DNA of 47,729 bases from Streptomyces sp. DH12 (GCF_020873895.1 NZ_JAHWGT010000047.1:1-47729); one strand, 5' to 3'; shown: positions 1-9,410, counted from the stretch's first letter. Notes: generated from the sequence alone by a model not told the origin. Numbers and translations: made by a program.

Positions 1-760
1 GGTCCTCATGGACGTCGCCCTGCACGACTGCGGCGTGACGTTCGTCCTGGACCGCGCCGGCGTCACCGGCACCGACGGCGCCTCCCACAACGGCATGTGG
101 GACATGTCCATCCTCCAGGTCGTCCCCAACCTCCGCATCGCCGCCCCCCGCGACGCCGACCAGGTCCGCGCCCAGCTGCGCGAGGCCGTCGCCGTCACCG
201 ACGCCCCCACCGTCGTCCGGTACTCCAAGGGCGCCGTCGGCCCCGCCGTCGAGGCCGTCGGCCGCGTCGGCGGCATGGACGTGCTGCGCGAGCCGGGCAC
301 CGACCGCCCGGACGTCCTGCTGGTCTCCGTCGGCGCGCTCGCCCCGATGTGCCTGGAGATCGCCGACCTCCTCGACAAGCAGGGCATCTCCACGACGGTC
401 GTCGACCCGCGCTGGGTCAAGCCCGTCGACGAGGCCCTGGCGCCGCTCGCCGACCGGCACCGCGTCGTCGTCACCGTCGAGGACAACGGCCGTGTGGGCG
501 GTGTCGGCAGCGCCGTCGCCCAGGCGCTGCGCGACGCGGGCGTCGACGTGCCGCTGCGCGACTTCGGCATCCCGCCGCGGTTCCTCGACCACGCCACCCG
601 CAAGGAGGTCCTCGCCGAGATCGGCCTGACCGCCCCGGACGTCGCCCGCCAGGTGACGGGCCTCGTCTCCAAGCTGGACGGCCGCTACGAGGCCCCGGCG
701 GAGGGCCCCGAGGCCGTCGAGACCGCCGAGGAGGCCGCCGCGGAGCCCGTCCGCGACTGA
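1..760 (+). CDS. dxs: 1-deoxy-D-xylulose-5-phosphate synthase, C-terminal part
   Basis: This is the 3' end of dxs; the start lies outside the window and the frame is open from base 2. DXS condenses pyruvate and glyceraldehyde-3-phosphate with thiamine diphosphate in the first step of the MEP isoprenoid pathway. The visible part covers the end of the pyrimidine-binding transketolase domain ([18 protein letters not shown], with the family-typical DRAG stretch) and the whole C-terminal transketolase domain ([13 protein letters not shown], then a DFGIPP segment). The last 25 residues are an acidic Ala/Glu tail that is not conserved in the family. The stop is followed by a strong hairpin at 849-891. 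The family assignment is secure; which paralogue this is cannot be told, because streptomycetes often have two dxs genes. Confidence 0.95.
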   Translation, partial: VLMDVALHDCGVTFVLDRAGVTGTDGASHNGMWDMSILQVVPNLRIAAPRDADQVRAQLREAVAVTDAPTVVRYSKGAVGPAVEAVGRVGGMDVLREPGTDRPDVLLVSVGALAPMCLEIADLLDKQGISTTVVDPRWVKPVDEALAPLADRHRVVVTVEDNGRVGGVGSAVAQALRDAGVDVPLRDFGIPPRFLDHATRKEVLAEIGLTAPDVARQVTGLVSKLDGRYEAPAEGPEAVETAEEAAAEPVRD

Positions 761-848
761 CCCCGCGCCGCCGCCCGGCCGGCCCGCGCCCGTCCGGCCG
801 GGCCCGCGCCGGGCCGCGGGACGCCGCCGTGGGCCGTGTTGGGCCGTG

Positions 849-891
849 TGGGCCGGTGGGAGCACCCTGTTCGGGTGGTCCCACCGGCCCA
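849..891 (+). terminator. Hairpin terminator after dxs
   Basis: A 13-bp perfect outer stem (849-861 with 879-891), one G.G mismatch, a further 5-bp stem (863-867 with 873-877) and a TGTTC loop. There is no U-tract, as is usual for streptomycete terminators. It lies 89 nt after the dxs stop. Confidence 0.8.
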
Positions 892-952
892 TTCGCGTGA
901 AAGGCGCCCGCACGGCCGCGCCCCGCCCGCCCCGCCTCCGGATCATGACCGC

Positions 953-2509
953 GTGACGACACAGACGGACCCGGCCCCGCGCCGGAACAGCGGCCTGCTC
1001 CGCACCAAGACGGTCGAGCAGTCCATCCAGGACACCGAGGAGCCCGAGCACGGGCTGCGCAGATCCCTCTCCGCACTGGACCTCACGGTCTTCGGCGTCG
1101 GCGTGATCATCGGCACGGGCATCTTCGTCCTGACGGGCAAGGTCGCCAAGGAGACCGCCGGCCCCGCGACGGCCCTGGCCTTCGTCGTGGCCGGCGTGGT
1201 CTGCGCGCTGGCGGCCCTCTGCTACGCCGAGTTCGCCTCGACGGTGCCGGTCGCGGGCTCCGCCTACACCTTCGCCTACGCGTCGCTCGGCGAGCTGCCC
1301 GCCTGGATCATCGGCTGGGACCTGGTCCTGGAGTTCGCGCTGGGCACCGCCGTCGTCGCCGTCGGCTGGTCCGGGTACGTCCGCTCGCTCCTCGACAACG
1401 TCGGCTGGCACCTGCCGCAGGCCCTCTCCGGGACGGACGAGGTCCACGGCTTCGGCTTCGACCTGCTCGCCTTCCTGCTGGTGCTCGCGCTGACCGGCGT
1501 CCTCGTGCTCGGCATGAAGCTCTCCGCACGGCTCACCGCGCTCGTGGTCGTCATCAAGGTCACCGTCGTCCTCGTCGTCATCGTGGCCGGCGCCTTCTTC
1601 GTCAAGGCGGCGAACTACCGGCCGTTCATCCCCGATGCCGAGCCGCAGACCGGGGGCAGCGGCCTCGACGCGCCGCTCCTGCAGGTCCTCTTCGGTTACG
1701 AGCCGACGAACTTCGGCGTGATGGGCATCTTCACCGCCGCGTCGATCGTCTTCTTCGCCTTCATCGGCTTCGACGTGGTCGCCACGGCCGCCGAGGAGAC
1801 CCGCCTGCCCCAGCGGGACATGCCGCGCGGCATCCTCGGCTCCCTCCTCATCTGCACCGCCCTGTACGTCGCCGTGTCGATCGTGGTCACCGGCATGCAG
1901 CACTACAGCCGGCTCTCGGTGGACGCGCCCCTCGCGGACGCCTTCAAGGCCACCGGGCACCCCTGGTACGCCGGGTTCATCAGCTTCGGCGCCGCCGTGG
2001 GCCTCATCACCGTGTGCATGATCCTGCTGCTCGGGCAGACCCGGGTGTTCTTCGCGATGAGCCGCGACGGCCTGCTCCCGCGCTTCTTCTCCCGGACCCA
2101 CCCCGTGTACCAGACGCCCTACCGCGCGACGGTGCTGCTCGGCGTGGTCATCGCCGTCATCGCCGGGCTGACCAGCATCGAGGAACTGGCGACGCTGGTG
2201 AACATCGGCACGCTCTTCGCGTTCGTCGTCGTCGCCCTGGGCGTGGTGATCCTCCGCCGCACCCGGCCCGACCTGCCGCGCGCCTTCCGCACGCCGCTCG
2301 TGCCGTGGCTCCCGGCGGCCTCGGTCGCCGCCTCCCTGTGGCTGATGCTGAACCTGCCCGCCGAGACCTGGGTCCGCTTCGCCGTCTGGATGGCGCTGGG
2401 TGTCGCCGTCTACTTCCTGTACGGCCGCTCGCACAGCCGCATGACCGGCGGCCCCGGGCCCGGCCGCGCCCGCACCGGAACCGGCACCGGCGGGCCCGGC
2501 CGCGGCTGA
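953..2509 (+). CDS. APC-superfamily amino acid permease
   Basis: A 518-aa integral membrane transporter of the amino acid-polyamine-organocation superfamily, closest in feel to the cationic amino acid transporter subgroup. The N-terminal cytoplasmic stretch ends in a conserved LRRSLSALDLTVFGVG segment, followed by the first helix with GVIIGTGIFVLTG, the unwound substrate-binding helix motif of APC carriers. About 12-14 hydrophobic helices follow, and the conserved IGFDVVATAAEETRLPQRDMPRGI loop is present near residue 280. The GTG at 953 is chosen because the frame upstream is Pro/Arg-rich GC-skew translation with no family similarity. No strong Shine-Dalgarno precedes it. The tail after about residue 500 is Gly/Thr-rich and low complexity. 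Import of an amino acid is inferred; the substrate is not readable from the sequence. Confidence 0.88.
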   Translation: MTTQTDPAPRRNSGLLRTKTVEQSIQDTEEPEHGLRRSLSALDLTVFGVGVIIGTGIFVLTGKVAKETAGPATALAFVVAGVVCALAALCYAEFASTVPVAGSAYTFAYASLGELPAWIIGWDLVLEFALGTAVVAVGWSGYVRSLLDNVGWHLPQALSGTDEVHGFGFDLLAFLLVLALTGVLVLGMKLSARLTALVVVIKVTVVLVVIVAGAFFVKAANYRPFIPDAEPQTGGSGLDAPLLQVLFGYEPTNFGVMGIFTAASIVFFAFIGFDVVATAAEETRLPQRDMPRGILGSLLICTALYVAVSIVVTGMQHYSRLSVDAPLADAFKATGHPWYAGFISFGAAVGLITVCMILLLGQTRVFFAMSRDGLLPRFFSRTHPVYQTPYRATVLLGVVIAVIAGLTSIEELATLVNIGTLFAFVVVALGVVILRRTRPDLPRAFRTPLVPWLPAASVAASLWLMLNLPAETWVRFAVWMALGVAVYFLYGRSHSRMTGGPGPGRARTGTGTGGPGRG

Positions 2510-2577
2510 CCGGTACCGGTGCCTGGGCCGAGGACCGGCGCCGACGGCACGGCGCGGGCCGGGGCACCGGGCCGGCG

Positions 2578-2606
2578 GGTCCGGCCGCGGCTACAGCGGC
2601 CGGACC
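2578..2606. terminator. Bidirectional hairpin between permease and NYN gene
   Basis: An 11-bp perfect inverted repeat (2578-2588 with 2596-2606) with a 7-nt loop lies between two convergent genes. The right arm is inside the last codons of the minus-strand gene, so the hairpin spans its stop codon. Confidence 0.6.
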
Positions 2607-2968
2607 GTGCGCGGGCCGGCGCAGCGGGCGCCGTACGCGGTGACGCGGTGGCGGAGCTCCCGGTCGGCGGTGACGACGACGCACGGGCGGCCCGCCGCAG
2701 CGCGGGCCAGCTCCGCGATGGCGGCGTCGCCGTCCGCCGGGGCCGCCACGACCCGTACGCCCTCGACCGGCTCGACGCCGCGCGCCCGCCCCTCCACGAC
2801 CAGCACGATGTCGACCGGCCCCGTCAGCAGGCCGGGCACGCCCCCGGCCGCGTACCCGGCGAGGTGGTCGCGCAGCCGTTCGGCGGCGGCCCGGCGGTCG
2901 CGCCACCAGCCGTCCGGTACGGAGCCGACGACGTTCGCCGCGTCGACGATCAGGAGGGGGGAGGTCAT
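2591..2968 (-). CDS. NYN (PIN-like) domain protein
   Basis: A 125-aa protein beginning MTSPLLIVDAANVVGS, the first strand and metal-binding Asp of the NYN/PIN-like nuclease fold. A second acidic cluster (APADGDAAIAEL) and a late VVTADRELRHRV segment supply the remaining carboxylates expected for a metal-dependent RNase-like centre. Homologues in streptomycetes are annotated as NTP-pyrophosphohydrolase or NYN-domain proteins, with no proven role. It is divergent from recQ, with only 69 bp between the two start codons, so the promoters probably overlap. RNase activity is a family inference only. Confidence 0.8.
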   Translation of the reverse strand: MTSPLLIVDAANVVGSVPDGWWRDRRAAAERLRDHLAGYAAGGVPGLLTGPVDIVLVVEGRARGVEPVEGVRVVAAPADGDAAIAELARAAAGRPCVVVTADRELRHRVTAYGARCAGPRTVRPL

Positions 2969-3025
2969 GGCCCCACGTTATCCACAGGCGGCGGCCGGAG
3001 GTCCCCGGGCCCCGCGCGGCGCTCG

Positions 3026-3031
3026 TAGTAT
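3026..3031 (+). promoter_or_regulatory. -10 box for leaderless recQ transcript
   Basis: TAGTAT ends 6 nt before the recQ ATG at 3038. That spacing would place the transcription start on or next to the A of the ATG. No Shine-Dalgarno precedes the start, which agrees with a leaderless mRNA. Confidence 0.55.
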
Positions 3032-3037
3032 TGCCGA

Positions 3038-4885
3038 ATGACTTCCCCGCACGCATCCGACGCGGACGAGGCCCTGCGGGTCCTCGGCCGGGTCTTCGGC
3101 TACGACTCGTTCCGCGGAGAGCAGCGGGAGATCATCGACCACGTCGTGGGCGGTGGGGACGCGCTCGTCCTCATGCCGACCGGCGGCGGCAAGTCCCTCT
3201 GCTACCAGATCCCCGCGCTGGTCCGCCCCGGCGTCGGCGTCGTCGTCTCCCCGCTCATCGCGCTCATGCAGGACCAGGTCGACGCCCTGCGCGCGGTCGG
3301 CGTCCGGGCCGGTTTCCTCAACTCGACACAGGACCTCGACGAGCGGCGGCTGGTCGAGGCGGAGTTCGCCGCCGGTGAGCTGGACCTGCTCTACCTGGCG
3401 CCCGAGCGGCTGCGCGTCGAGTCGACGCTGCGGCTGCTGGAGCGCGGCAAGATCGCCCTGTTCGCCATCGACGAGGCGCACTGCGTCGCCCAGTGGGGCC
3501 ACGACTTCCGCCCCGACTACCTCCAGCTGTCGCAGCTCCACGAGCGCTGGCCGGACGTGCCGCGCATCGCCCTGACGGCGACCGCGACCCGCGCGACGCA
3601 CGCGGAGATCGCCTCCCGGCTGAAGCTCCAGGACGCCCGCCACTTCGTCGCGAGCTTCGACCGGCCCAACATCCAGTACCGGATCGCCCCGAAGAACGAG
3701 CCGCGCAAGCAGCTCCTCGCCCTCCTGCGCGGCGAGCACCAGGGCGACGCCGGCATCGTGTACTGCCTGTCCCGCGCCTCGGTGGAGAAGACCGCCGCGT
3801 ACCTCGTCGAGCACGGCATCGACGCCGTCCCGTACCACGCGGGGCTCGACGCCCGCACCCGCGCCGAGAACCAGTCCCGGTTCCTCCGGGAGGACGGGCT
3901 GGTCGTCGTCGCCACGATCGCCTTCGGCATGGGCATCGACAAGCCGGACGTCCGGTTCGTCGCCCACCTCGACCTGCCGAAGTCCGTCGAGGGCTACTAC
4001 CAGGAGACGGGCCGCGCCGGCCGCGACGGCCTGCCCTCCACGGCCTGGCTGGCCTACGGGCTCAACGACGTCGTCCAGCAGCGCCGCATGATCGACACCA
4101 GCGAGGGCGACGAGGAGCACCGCCGCCGTCTCGCCGCCCACCTCGACGCCATGCTCGCCCTCTGCGAGACCGTGGAGTGCCGCCGGGTCCAGCTGCTCGC
4201 CTACTTCGGGCAGGAGAGCGGCCCCTGCGGCAACTGCGACACGTGCCTGACGCCGCCCAGTACCTGGGACGGCACGGTCGCGGCGCAGAAGGCCCTGTCG
4301 ACGGTCGTCCGGCTCAAGCGCGAGCGCAACCAGAGCTTCGGGGTCGGCCAGATCGTCGACATCCTCCTCGGCCGGAAGACCGACAAGGTCATCCGCTTCG
4401 ACCACGACGCGCTGAGCGTCTTCGGCATCGGCACGGAGCTGACGGAGGCGCAGTGGCGCGGCGTCATCCGCCAGCTCCTCGCGCAGCGGCTGCTGGCGGT
4501 GCACGGCGAGTACAACACCCTCGTCCTGACCGACGAGTCCGCCGAGGTGCTCGCCGGCCGCCGCAAGGTCCTGCTGCGCAGCGAGCCGGAGAAGCCCGCG
4601 CGCGCCGCGGGCCGGGGCGGTGCGGCGGGCAAGCGGAAGGCGGCGCCCGTCGACCTGCCGGAGGAGGCACTGCTCGTCTTCGAGCGCCTGCGCGCCTGGC
4701 GCGCGGCCACCGCCAAGGAGCAGGGCGTCCCGGCGTACGTCGTCTTCCACGACGCGACGCTGCGGGAGATCGCCGCGGCGCCGCCCGCGTCCCTCGCCGA
4801 ACTCGGCGCGGTCAGCGGCGTCGGCGAGAACAAGCTCGCCAAGTACGGCGAGCAGATCATCGAAGCGCTGGCCGCGACCGACTGA
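3038..4885 (+). CDS. recQ: ATP-dependent DNA helicase RecQ
   Basis: A 615-aa 3'-5' SF2 DNA helicase for recombination and fork repair. All landmarks are present: the helicase motif I Walker A with K52 ([14 protein letters not shown]), motif II DEAH at about 145-148 within [19 protein letters not shown], motif [12 protein letters not shown] near 325, and the RecQ zinc-binding Cys cluster ([12 protein letters not shown] then CGNCDTC). A winged-helix RQC region follows, with an HRDC domain at about residues 535-610 ([18 protein letters not shown] to GEQIIEAL). Length and architecture match full-length bacterial RecQ. An Ala/Arg/Lys-rich linker of about 25 residues separates RQC and HRDC. The ATG at 3038 fits the family N-terminus. 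Confidence 0.96.
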   Translation: MTSPHASDADEALRVLGRVFGYDSFRGEQREIIDHVVGGGDALVLMPTGGGKSLCYQIPALVRPGVGVVVSPLIALMQDQVDALRAVGVRAGFLNSTQDLDERRLVEAEFAAGELDLLYLAPERLRVESTLRLLERGKIALFAIDEAHCVAQWGHDFRPDYLQLSQLHERWPDVPRIALTATATRATHAEIASRLKLQDARHFVASFDRPNIQYRIAPKNEPRKQLLALLRGEHQGDAGIVYCLSRASVEKTAAYLVEHGIDAVPYHAGLDARTRAENQSRFLREDGLVVVATIAFGMGIDKPDVRFVAHLDLPKSVEGYYQETGRAGRDGLPSTAWLAYGLNDVVQQRRMIDTSEGDEEHRRRLAAHLDAMLALCETVECRRVQLLAYFGQESGPCGNCDTCLTPPSTWDGTVAAQKALSTVVRLKRERNQSFGVGQIVDILLGRKTDKVIRFDHDALSVFGIGTELTEAQWRGVIRQLLAQRLLAVHGEYNTLVLTDESAEVLAGRRKVLLRSEPEKPARAAGRGGAAGKRKAAPVDLPEEALLVFERLRAWRAATAKEQGVPAYVVFHDATLREIAAAPPASLAELGAVSGVGENKLAKYGEQIIEALAATD

Positions 4886-4893
4886 ACCCCGCC

Positions 4894-4930
4894 GGCCGCC
4901 CCGGTCAGGTCCGCGGCGTGACCGGCGGCC
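4894..4930 (+). terminator. Probable recQ terminator
   Basis: GGCCGCCCCGGTCA (4894-4907) pairs with TGACCGGCGGCC (4919-4930) apart from a two-base bulge. It begins 9 nt after the recQ stop and has no U-tract. Confidence 0.5.
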
Positions 4931-5367
4931 ACCGCCCAACGGGCCCCGGCTCGGGCCCCGAGCGCTGCGGCCGCCGGCCCGGTGGCGGATCCCCGGCCGC
5001 CGCGTTCGCCCGGCCGGCCACAGGGCCGCCTCGCCGTCCCGTCGTCGGCCGGCCGTGGGTTTCCCGCTGCGGCCCTGCCTGCGGCCCTGCCTGCGGCGCG
5101 CCCGCGCCCCGACGCCGGGGTGCGGCGGAAAGGGCCCTCGCGGTGGCCGTTGGGGATGGAGTCTCGCCGCCCCGCTCACCTCGGTCACCAGCCCTGCTCG
5201 CCTGGACTCGCCGGGCGGCGCCACTCGGGAGGGGCCGCCCGGCGAAGGCCGGAAGGGTGCCGCCAACGAACTGACGGGACCTCACGAGAAACCGAGGTTC
5301 GCGTGTGAGCCAGGCGTGCAGGTCGACACGGGATCGATCTGGTTCGCACAACTCCACGCGGCGACGG
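4931..5367. other. Intergenic region after recQ, no gene seen
   Basis: About 440 bp between recQ and the small zinc-ribbon gene. Frames here show unselective Arg/Pro/Gly translations with no family signal. It contains a twofold 12-bp direct repeat (TGCGGCCCTGCC, near 5068-5092) and an 11-bp perfect inverted repeat at 5209-5219/5234-5244. From about 5250 rightwards the GC content falls, grading into the lower-GC neighbourhood of the small gene. Confidence 0.5.
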
Positions 5368-5517
5368 TCAGGATCGGCCAGGCGGCGGCCAGTTCCTCCG
5401 GAACTCTTCTTCCGCTTGGCGTTCGACTTCCTTCTCGCAGGGCTTGCACAGGTTGTAGTAGCGGCTCTTCACCGGAGTCCCGCACTTGTTGCAGGCGCCT
5501 TCATTGCGTTCTGCCAT
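5368..5517 (-). CDS. 49-aa zinc-ribbon small protein
   Basis: A short frame encodes 49 residues starting MAERNEGACNKCGTPVKSRY. It carries two CxxC knuckles (C9-x2-C12 and C24-x2-C27) separated by 11 residues, followed by a charged helix rich in Glu/Arg and a WPPPGRS tail. The paired cysteines and lack of frame interruptions suggest a real structural zinc-binding protein rather than chance. The local base composition is lower in GC than its neighbours. The Shine-Dalgarno is weak (CCGAAG just before the ATG). Partner and function are not recognisable. Small CxxC/CxxC proteins often bind nucleic acid or protein, but nothing here identifies a ligand. Confidence 0.72.
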   Translation of the reverse strand: MAERNEGACNKCGTPVKSRYYNLCKPCEKEVERQAEEEFRRNWPPPGRS

Positions 5518-5685
5518 CTTCGGATGGTCGCATGCCTGCGCAGCTCCTTGGAAGGAGCCGTTGCGAGGCCGCGGTTACCTGGGACGCATGCTCACGCATC
5601 TCCGAACCGCGTCACTGGGTCCTGTCTTTCACGGCAGGCCGGATCAGGACGGGATCCGGCGGTCACCCCGCCCGGGCCGCGACGG

Positions 5686-5725
5686 CGGACGGGCCGCGCG
5701 GGAGGTCTCCCGTGCGGCCCGTCCG
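5686..5725 (-). terminator. Terminator of the fadA-fadB operon
   Basis: A 19-bp inverted repeat (5686-5704 with 5707-5725) containing a single G.U-type pair, 15 nt downstream of the fadB stop on the minus strand. Confidence 0.75.
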
Positions 5726-5740
5726 GTGGTGCGGTGTGCG

Positions 5741-7870
5741 TTACGCGGGGACGCTGGCGACGCCCTGCGGCAGGAACGGCTTGCCGTTCACGCGCTCCGA
5801 CACGCCCTCGCGGTCCAGGTACGGCGTGATGCCGCCCAGGTGGAAGGGCCAGCCGGCGCCGGTGATCAGGCAGAGGTCGATGTCCTGCGCCTCGGCGACG
5901 ACGCCCTCCTCCAGCATCAGCCCGATCTCCTGCGCGACCGCGTCGAGCACCCGGTCGCGGACCTGCTCCTCGGTGAGGACGGTGTCGCCCTGCTTCAGCA
6001 GCGCGGCGACCTCCGGGTCCAGCTCCGGCTTGCCCGAGTCGTAGACGTAGAAGCCGCGCTTGCCGGCCTCGACGACCGCCTTCAGGTTCGGGGACACGGT
6101 GAACCGGTCCGGGAAGGAGCGGTTGAGCGTCTCCGAGACGTGCAGGCCGATCGCGGGGCCGACCAGCTCCAGCAGGACCAGCGGCGACATCGGCAGGCCG
6201 AGCGGCTCGACGGCCTTCTCGGCCGTGGCGACCGGGGTGCCCTCGTCGATGACGTTCTGGATCTCGCCCATGAAGCGGGTGAGGATGCGGTTGACGACGA
6301 ACGCCGGGGCGTCCTTCACCAGCACCGCGGTCTTCTTCAGCTTCTTCGCCACGGCGAACGCGGTGGCGAGGGAGGCGTCGTCCGTCTGCTCGCCGCGGAC
6401 GATCTCCAGCAGCGGCAGGATCGCGACGGGGTTGAAGAAGTGGAAGCCCACGACACGCTCCGGGTGGCGGAGCTTCGAGGCCATCTCCGACACCGACAGC
6501 GACGAGGTGTTGGTCGCGAGGACCGCGTGCGCGGGGGCGACGGCCTCCACCTCGGCGAACACCTTCTGCTTGACCGACATCTCCTCGAAGACGGCCTCGA
6601 TGATGAAGTCCGCGTCGGCGAAGCCCTCGGCCTTGTCCAGGACGCCGGTGACGAGCGCCTTGAGGCGGTTGGCCTTGTCCTGGTGGATGCGGCCCTTGCC
6701 GAGCAGCTTGTCGATCTCGGCGTGGACGTAGCCCACGCCCTTGTCGACGCGCTCCTGGTCGATGTCGGTGAGGACGACCGGGACCTCCAGGCGGCGCAGG
6801 AAGAGCAGCGCCAGCTGCGAGGCCATGAGACCGGCGCCCACCACGCCGACCTTGGTGACCGGGCGGGCCAGGCTCTTGTCCGGGGCGCCGACCGGGCGCT
6901 TGGCGCGCTTCTGCACCAGGTTGAAGGCGTAGATGCCGGAGCGCAGCTCGCCACCCATGATCAGGTCGGCGAGGGCGGCGTCCTCGGCGTCGAAGCCCTT
7001 CTGGAGGTCCCCGTCCTTCGCCGCGGCGATGATGTCGAGGGCCCGGTAGGCGGCCGGGGCCGCGCCGTGCACCTTGGAGTCCGCGATGGACCGGCCGCGG
7101 GCCACGGCGGTGTCCCAGCCCTCGCCGCGGTCGACGTCCGGGCGCTCGACCGCGATCTCGCCCTTGAGGACGGACGCGGTCCACAGCAGGGACTGCTCCA
7201 GGAAGTCCGCGCCCTCGAAAAGGGCGTCGGCGATGCCGAGCTCGTAGACCTGCTTGCCCTTGAGCTGGCGGTTCTGGTTGAGCGAGTTCTCGATGATCAC
7301 CGAGACCGCGCGGTCCGCGCCGATCAGGTTCGGCAGGATGGCGCAGCCGCCCCAGCCGGGGACCAGGCCGAGGAAGACCTCGGGCAGCGAGAACGCCGGC
7401 AGGGCGGCGGAGACGGTGCGGTAGGTGCAGTGCAGACCGGCCTCGACACCGCCGCCCATCGCCGCGCCGTTGTAGTACGCGAAGGTGGGGACGGCGAGCG
7501 CGGACAGGCGCTTGAAGACCTCGTGGCCGCCCTTGCCGATGGCGAGCGCGTCCTCGTGGCGCTTCAGCAGCTCCACGCCCTTGAGGTCGGCGCCGACCGC
7601 GAAGATGAACGGCTTGCCGGTGAGGCCGACGCCGACGATCTCGCCGTCGGCGGCCTCCTTCTCGACCTGGTCGAGCGCGGCGTCGAGGTTCGCCAGCGAC
7701 TGCGGGCCGAAGGTGGTCGGCTTGGTGTGGTCGAAGCCGTTGTCCAGCGTGATCAGCGCGAACCGGCCCGCGCCGAGGGGCAGGTCGAAGTGGCGTACGT
7801 GCGCCCGGGTGACGACCTCGTCCGGGAACAGCTCGGCCGCACCCTTCAAAAGCTCAGCGGTGGTGCTCAC
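5741..7870 (-). CDS. fadB: Multifunctional fatty acid oxidation protein (enoyl-CoA hydratase / 3-hydroxyacyl-CoA dehydrogenase)
   Basis: A 709-aa beta-oxidation enzyme. An N-terminal crotonase domain (about 20-300) carries the oxyanion-hole segment GLTGKPFIFAVGADLKG and a second one near YYNGAAMGGGVEAGLH. The Rossmann 3-hydroxyacyl-CoA dehydrogenase domain starts near residue 335 (KVGVVGAGLMASQLA) and contains the catalytic-region motif HFFNPVAILPLLEIV, with the C-terminal dehydrogenase domains to the end. Start GTG at 7870 overlaps the fadA stop in a GTGA arrangement, so translation of the two subunits is coupled. It forms with FadA the hydratase-dehydrogenase-thiolase complex. The crotonase part is more divergent than the dehydrogenase part, so isomerase activity is uncertain. 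Confidence 0.94.
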   Translation of the reverse strand: MSTTAELLKGAAELFPDEVVTRAHVRHFDLPLGAGRFALITLDNGFDHTKPTTFGPQSLANLDAALDQVEKEAADGEIVGVGLTGKPFIFAVGADLKGVELLKRHEDALAIGKGGHEVFKRLSALAVPTFAYYNGAAMGGGVEAGLHCTYRTVSAALPAFSLPEVFLGLVPGWGGCAILPNLIGADRAVSVIIENSLNQNRQLKGKQVYELGIADALFEGADFLEQSLLWTASVLKGEIAVERPDVDRGEGWDTAVARGRSIADSKVHGAAPAAYRALDIIAAAKDGDLQKGFDAEDAALADLIMGGELRSGIYAFNLVQKRAKRPVGAPDKSLARPVTKVGVVGAGLMASQLALLFLRRLEVPVVLTDIDQERVDKGVGYVHAEIDKLLGKGRIHQDKANRLKALVTGVLDKAEGFADADFIIEAVFEEMSVKQKVFAEVEAVAPAHAVLATNTSSLSVSEMASKLRHPERVVGFHFFNPVAILPLLEIVRGEQTDDASLATAFAVAKKLKKTAVLVKDAPAFVVNRILTRFMGEIQNVIDEGTPVATAEKAVEPLGLPMSPLVLLELVGPAIGLHVSETLNRSFPDRFTVSPNLKAVVEAGKRGFYVYDSGKPELDPEVAALLKQGDTVLTEEQVRDRVLDAVAQEIGLMLEEGVVAEAQDIDLCLITGAGWPFHLGGITPYLDREGVSERVNGKPFLPQGVASVPA

Positions 7871-9093
7871 TTGCTGCCTCCGGCGTCCTTGTGGTTCGGG
7901 TTCTCCCAGATGACCGTGGCGCCCATGCCGAAGCCGACGCACATGGTGGTGAGGCCGTAGCGGACCTCCGGCTGCTCCTCGAACTGCCGGGCCAGCTGGG
8001 TCATGAGGCGCACACCGGAGGAGGCCAGGGGGTGGCCGTAGGCGATGGCGCCGCCGTACTGGTTGACGCGCGCGTCGTCGTCGGCGATGCCGTAGTGGTC
8101 GAGGAAGGCGAGGACCTGGACGGCGAACGCCTCGTTGATCTCGAACAGGCCGATGTCGCCGATGGACAGGCCGGCCTTGGCGAGGGCCTTCTCGGTCGCC
8201 GGGATCGGGCCGTAGCCCATGACCTCCGGCTCGACGCCCGCGAAGGCGTACGACACGAGGCGCATCTTGACGGGGAGGCCGTTCTCGCGGGCGAACTCCT
8301 CGGAGGCGACGATGGACGCGGTGGCGCCGTCGTTCAGGCCCGCCGCGTTGCCCGCGGTGACCCGGCCGTGGACGCGGAACGGCGTCTTCAGGTTGGCCAG
8401 GCTCTCCAGCGTGGTGCCCGGGCGCATCGGCTCGTCGGCGGTGACCAGGCCCCAGCCCGTCTCGCCCGCCTCGGCGTTGGTGCGGCGCACCGAGATCGGC
8501 ACCAGGTCCTGCTGGATCTTGCCGTTGGCGTACGCCTTGGCGGCCTTCTCCTGGGAGCGCACGGCGTACTCGTCGGCGCGCAGCTTGGTGATGTGCGGGT
8601 ACCGGTCGTGCAGGTTCTCCGCGGTCATGCCCATGAAGAGGGCCGACTCGTCGACCAGCTTCTCCGACACGAAGCGCGGGTTCGGGTCGGCGCCCTCGCC
8701 CATCGGGTGGCGGCCCATGTGCTCGACACCGCCCGCGATGGCGACGTCGTACGCGCCGAAGGCGATGGAGCCGGCGGCCGTGGTCACCGCGGTCAGGGCG
8801 CCGGCGCACATGCGGTCGATGGCGTAGCCGGGTACCGACTGCGGCAGACCGGCGAGGATGCCGGCCATGCGGCCGATGGTGAGGCCCTGGTCGCCGATCT
8901 GCGTGGTGGCGGCCACGGCGACCTCGTCGACCTTCGCGGGGTCCAGGCCGGGGTTGCGGCGCAGCAGCTCCCGGATGGCCTTCACGACGAGATCGTCGGC
9001 GCGGGTCTCGTGGTAGATGCCCTTCGGGCCCGCCTTGCCGAACGGGGTGCGGACGCCGTCGACGAAGACGACGTCCCTGACGGTACGAGGCAC
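7867..9093 (-). CDS. fadA: Acetyl-CoA C-acyltransferase (beta-ketothiolase)
   Basis: A 408-aa thiolase for the last step of beta-oxidation. The nucleophile lies in IDRMCAGALTAV (C96), the catalytic His in AIAYGHPLASSGVR, and the second Cys in LTTMCVGFGMGATV. The GTG at 9093 is preceded by a strong GGAGGAG Shine-Dalgarno and gives the usual start of the family (VRDVVFVDGVRTPFGK). The longer upstream reading has no homology. It is the first gene of the fadA-fadB operon, with a promoter in the divergent region shared with the catalase gene. Confidence 0.96.
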   Translation of the reverse strand: MPRTVRDVVFVDGVRTPFGKAGPKGIYHETRADDLVVKAIRELLRRNPGLDPAKVDEVAVAATTQIGDQGLTIGRMAGILAGLPQSVPGYAIDRMCAGALTAVTTAAGSIAFGAYDVAIAGGVEHMGRHPMGEGADPNPRFVSEKLVDESALFMGMTAENLHDRYPHITKLRADEYAVRSQEKAAKAYANGKIQQDLVPISVRRTNAEAGETGWGLVTADEPMRPGTTLESLANLKTPFRVHGRVTAGNAAGLNDGATASIVASEEFARENGLPVKMRLVSYAFAGVEPEVMGYGPIPATEKALAKAGLSIGDIGLFEINEAFAVQVLAFLDHYGIADDDARVNQYGGAIAYGHPLASSGVRLMTQLARQFEEQPEVRYGLTTMCVGFGMGATVIWENPNHKDAGGSK

Positions 9094-9163
9094 GATGGCT
9101 CTCCTCCAGGGTGCGGGGTGGCACTGCTGCGGCGACGCGCCTAAGCGCGCGCTTGCTGCCCCC

Positions 9164-9180
9164 ATGCTACTTACGGGTAA
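9164..9180 (-). promoter_or_regulatory. Candidate -10 and overlapping operator for fadAB
   Basis: On the minus strand TAGCAT (9169-9164) fits TANNNT, and immediately upstream lies the dyad TTACCCGTAA (9180-9171), with 4-bp arms around a two-base centre. A TetR-type repressor is a reasonable guess because dyads of this size placed inside a promoter are typical operators. The rest of the 317-bp divergent region (9094-9410) shows no gene. Confidence 0.35.
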
Positions 9181-9410
9181 CCAGGCTGCACAGCCCCCCG
9201 GCCCGGAGCGTCGAAGGTCACACCGGGTGGCGTAGGGGCCGGTGCGACCCGGCGTGGCGCGAAAGGTCCGTTCGAAAGCGCCGTCCCGGGGCAGGCGGGC
9301 GACCACCGCGCCCCCGCGTGTGCCGATGGACGGACGTACGCCTACCCAGCGTTACCCCCGGGGCCGCGGCGGTCAAGGCTCATGCGATCCCGACGCACCC
9401 AGGAGGCCCC

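Noticed and set aside
2978-5266. Long open frame (762 codons) opposite recQ
   Set aside because: It mirrors recQ in another frame, has Arg/Gly/Val-biased composition and no motif. It is a by-product of very high GC content.
4886-5740. tRNA or other structured RNA gene in the recQ-fadB gap
   Set aside because: No cloverleaf, T-loop GGTTCRA with proper stem, or other known RNA signature could be found.
5486-7960. Long open frame opposite fadB (824 codons)
   Set aside because: Antisense shadow of fadB; the fadB frame carries all catalytic motifs and correct codon bias.
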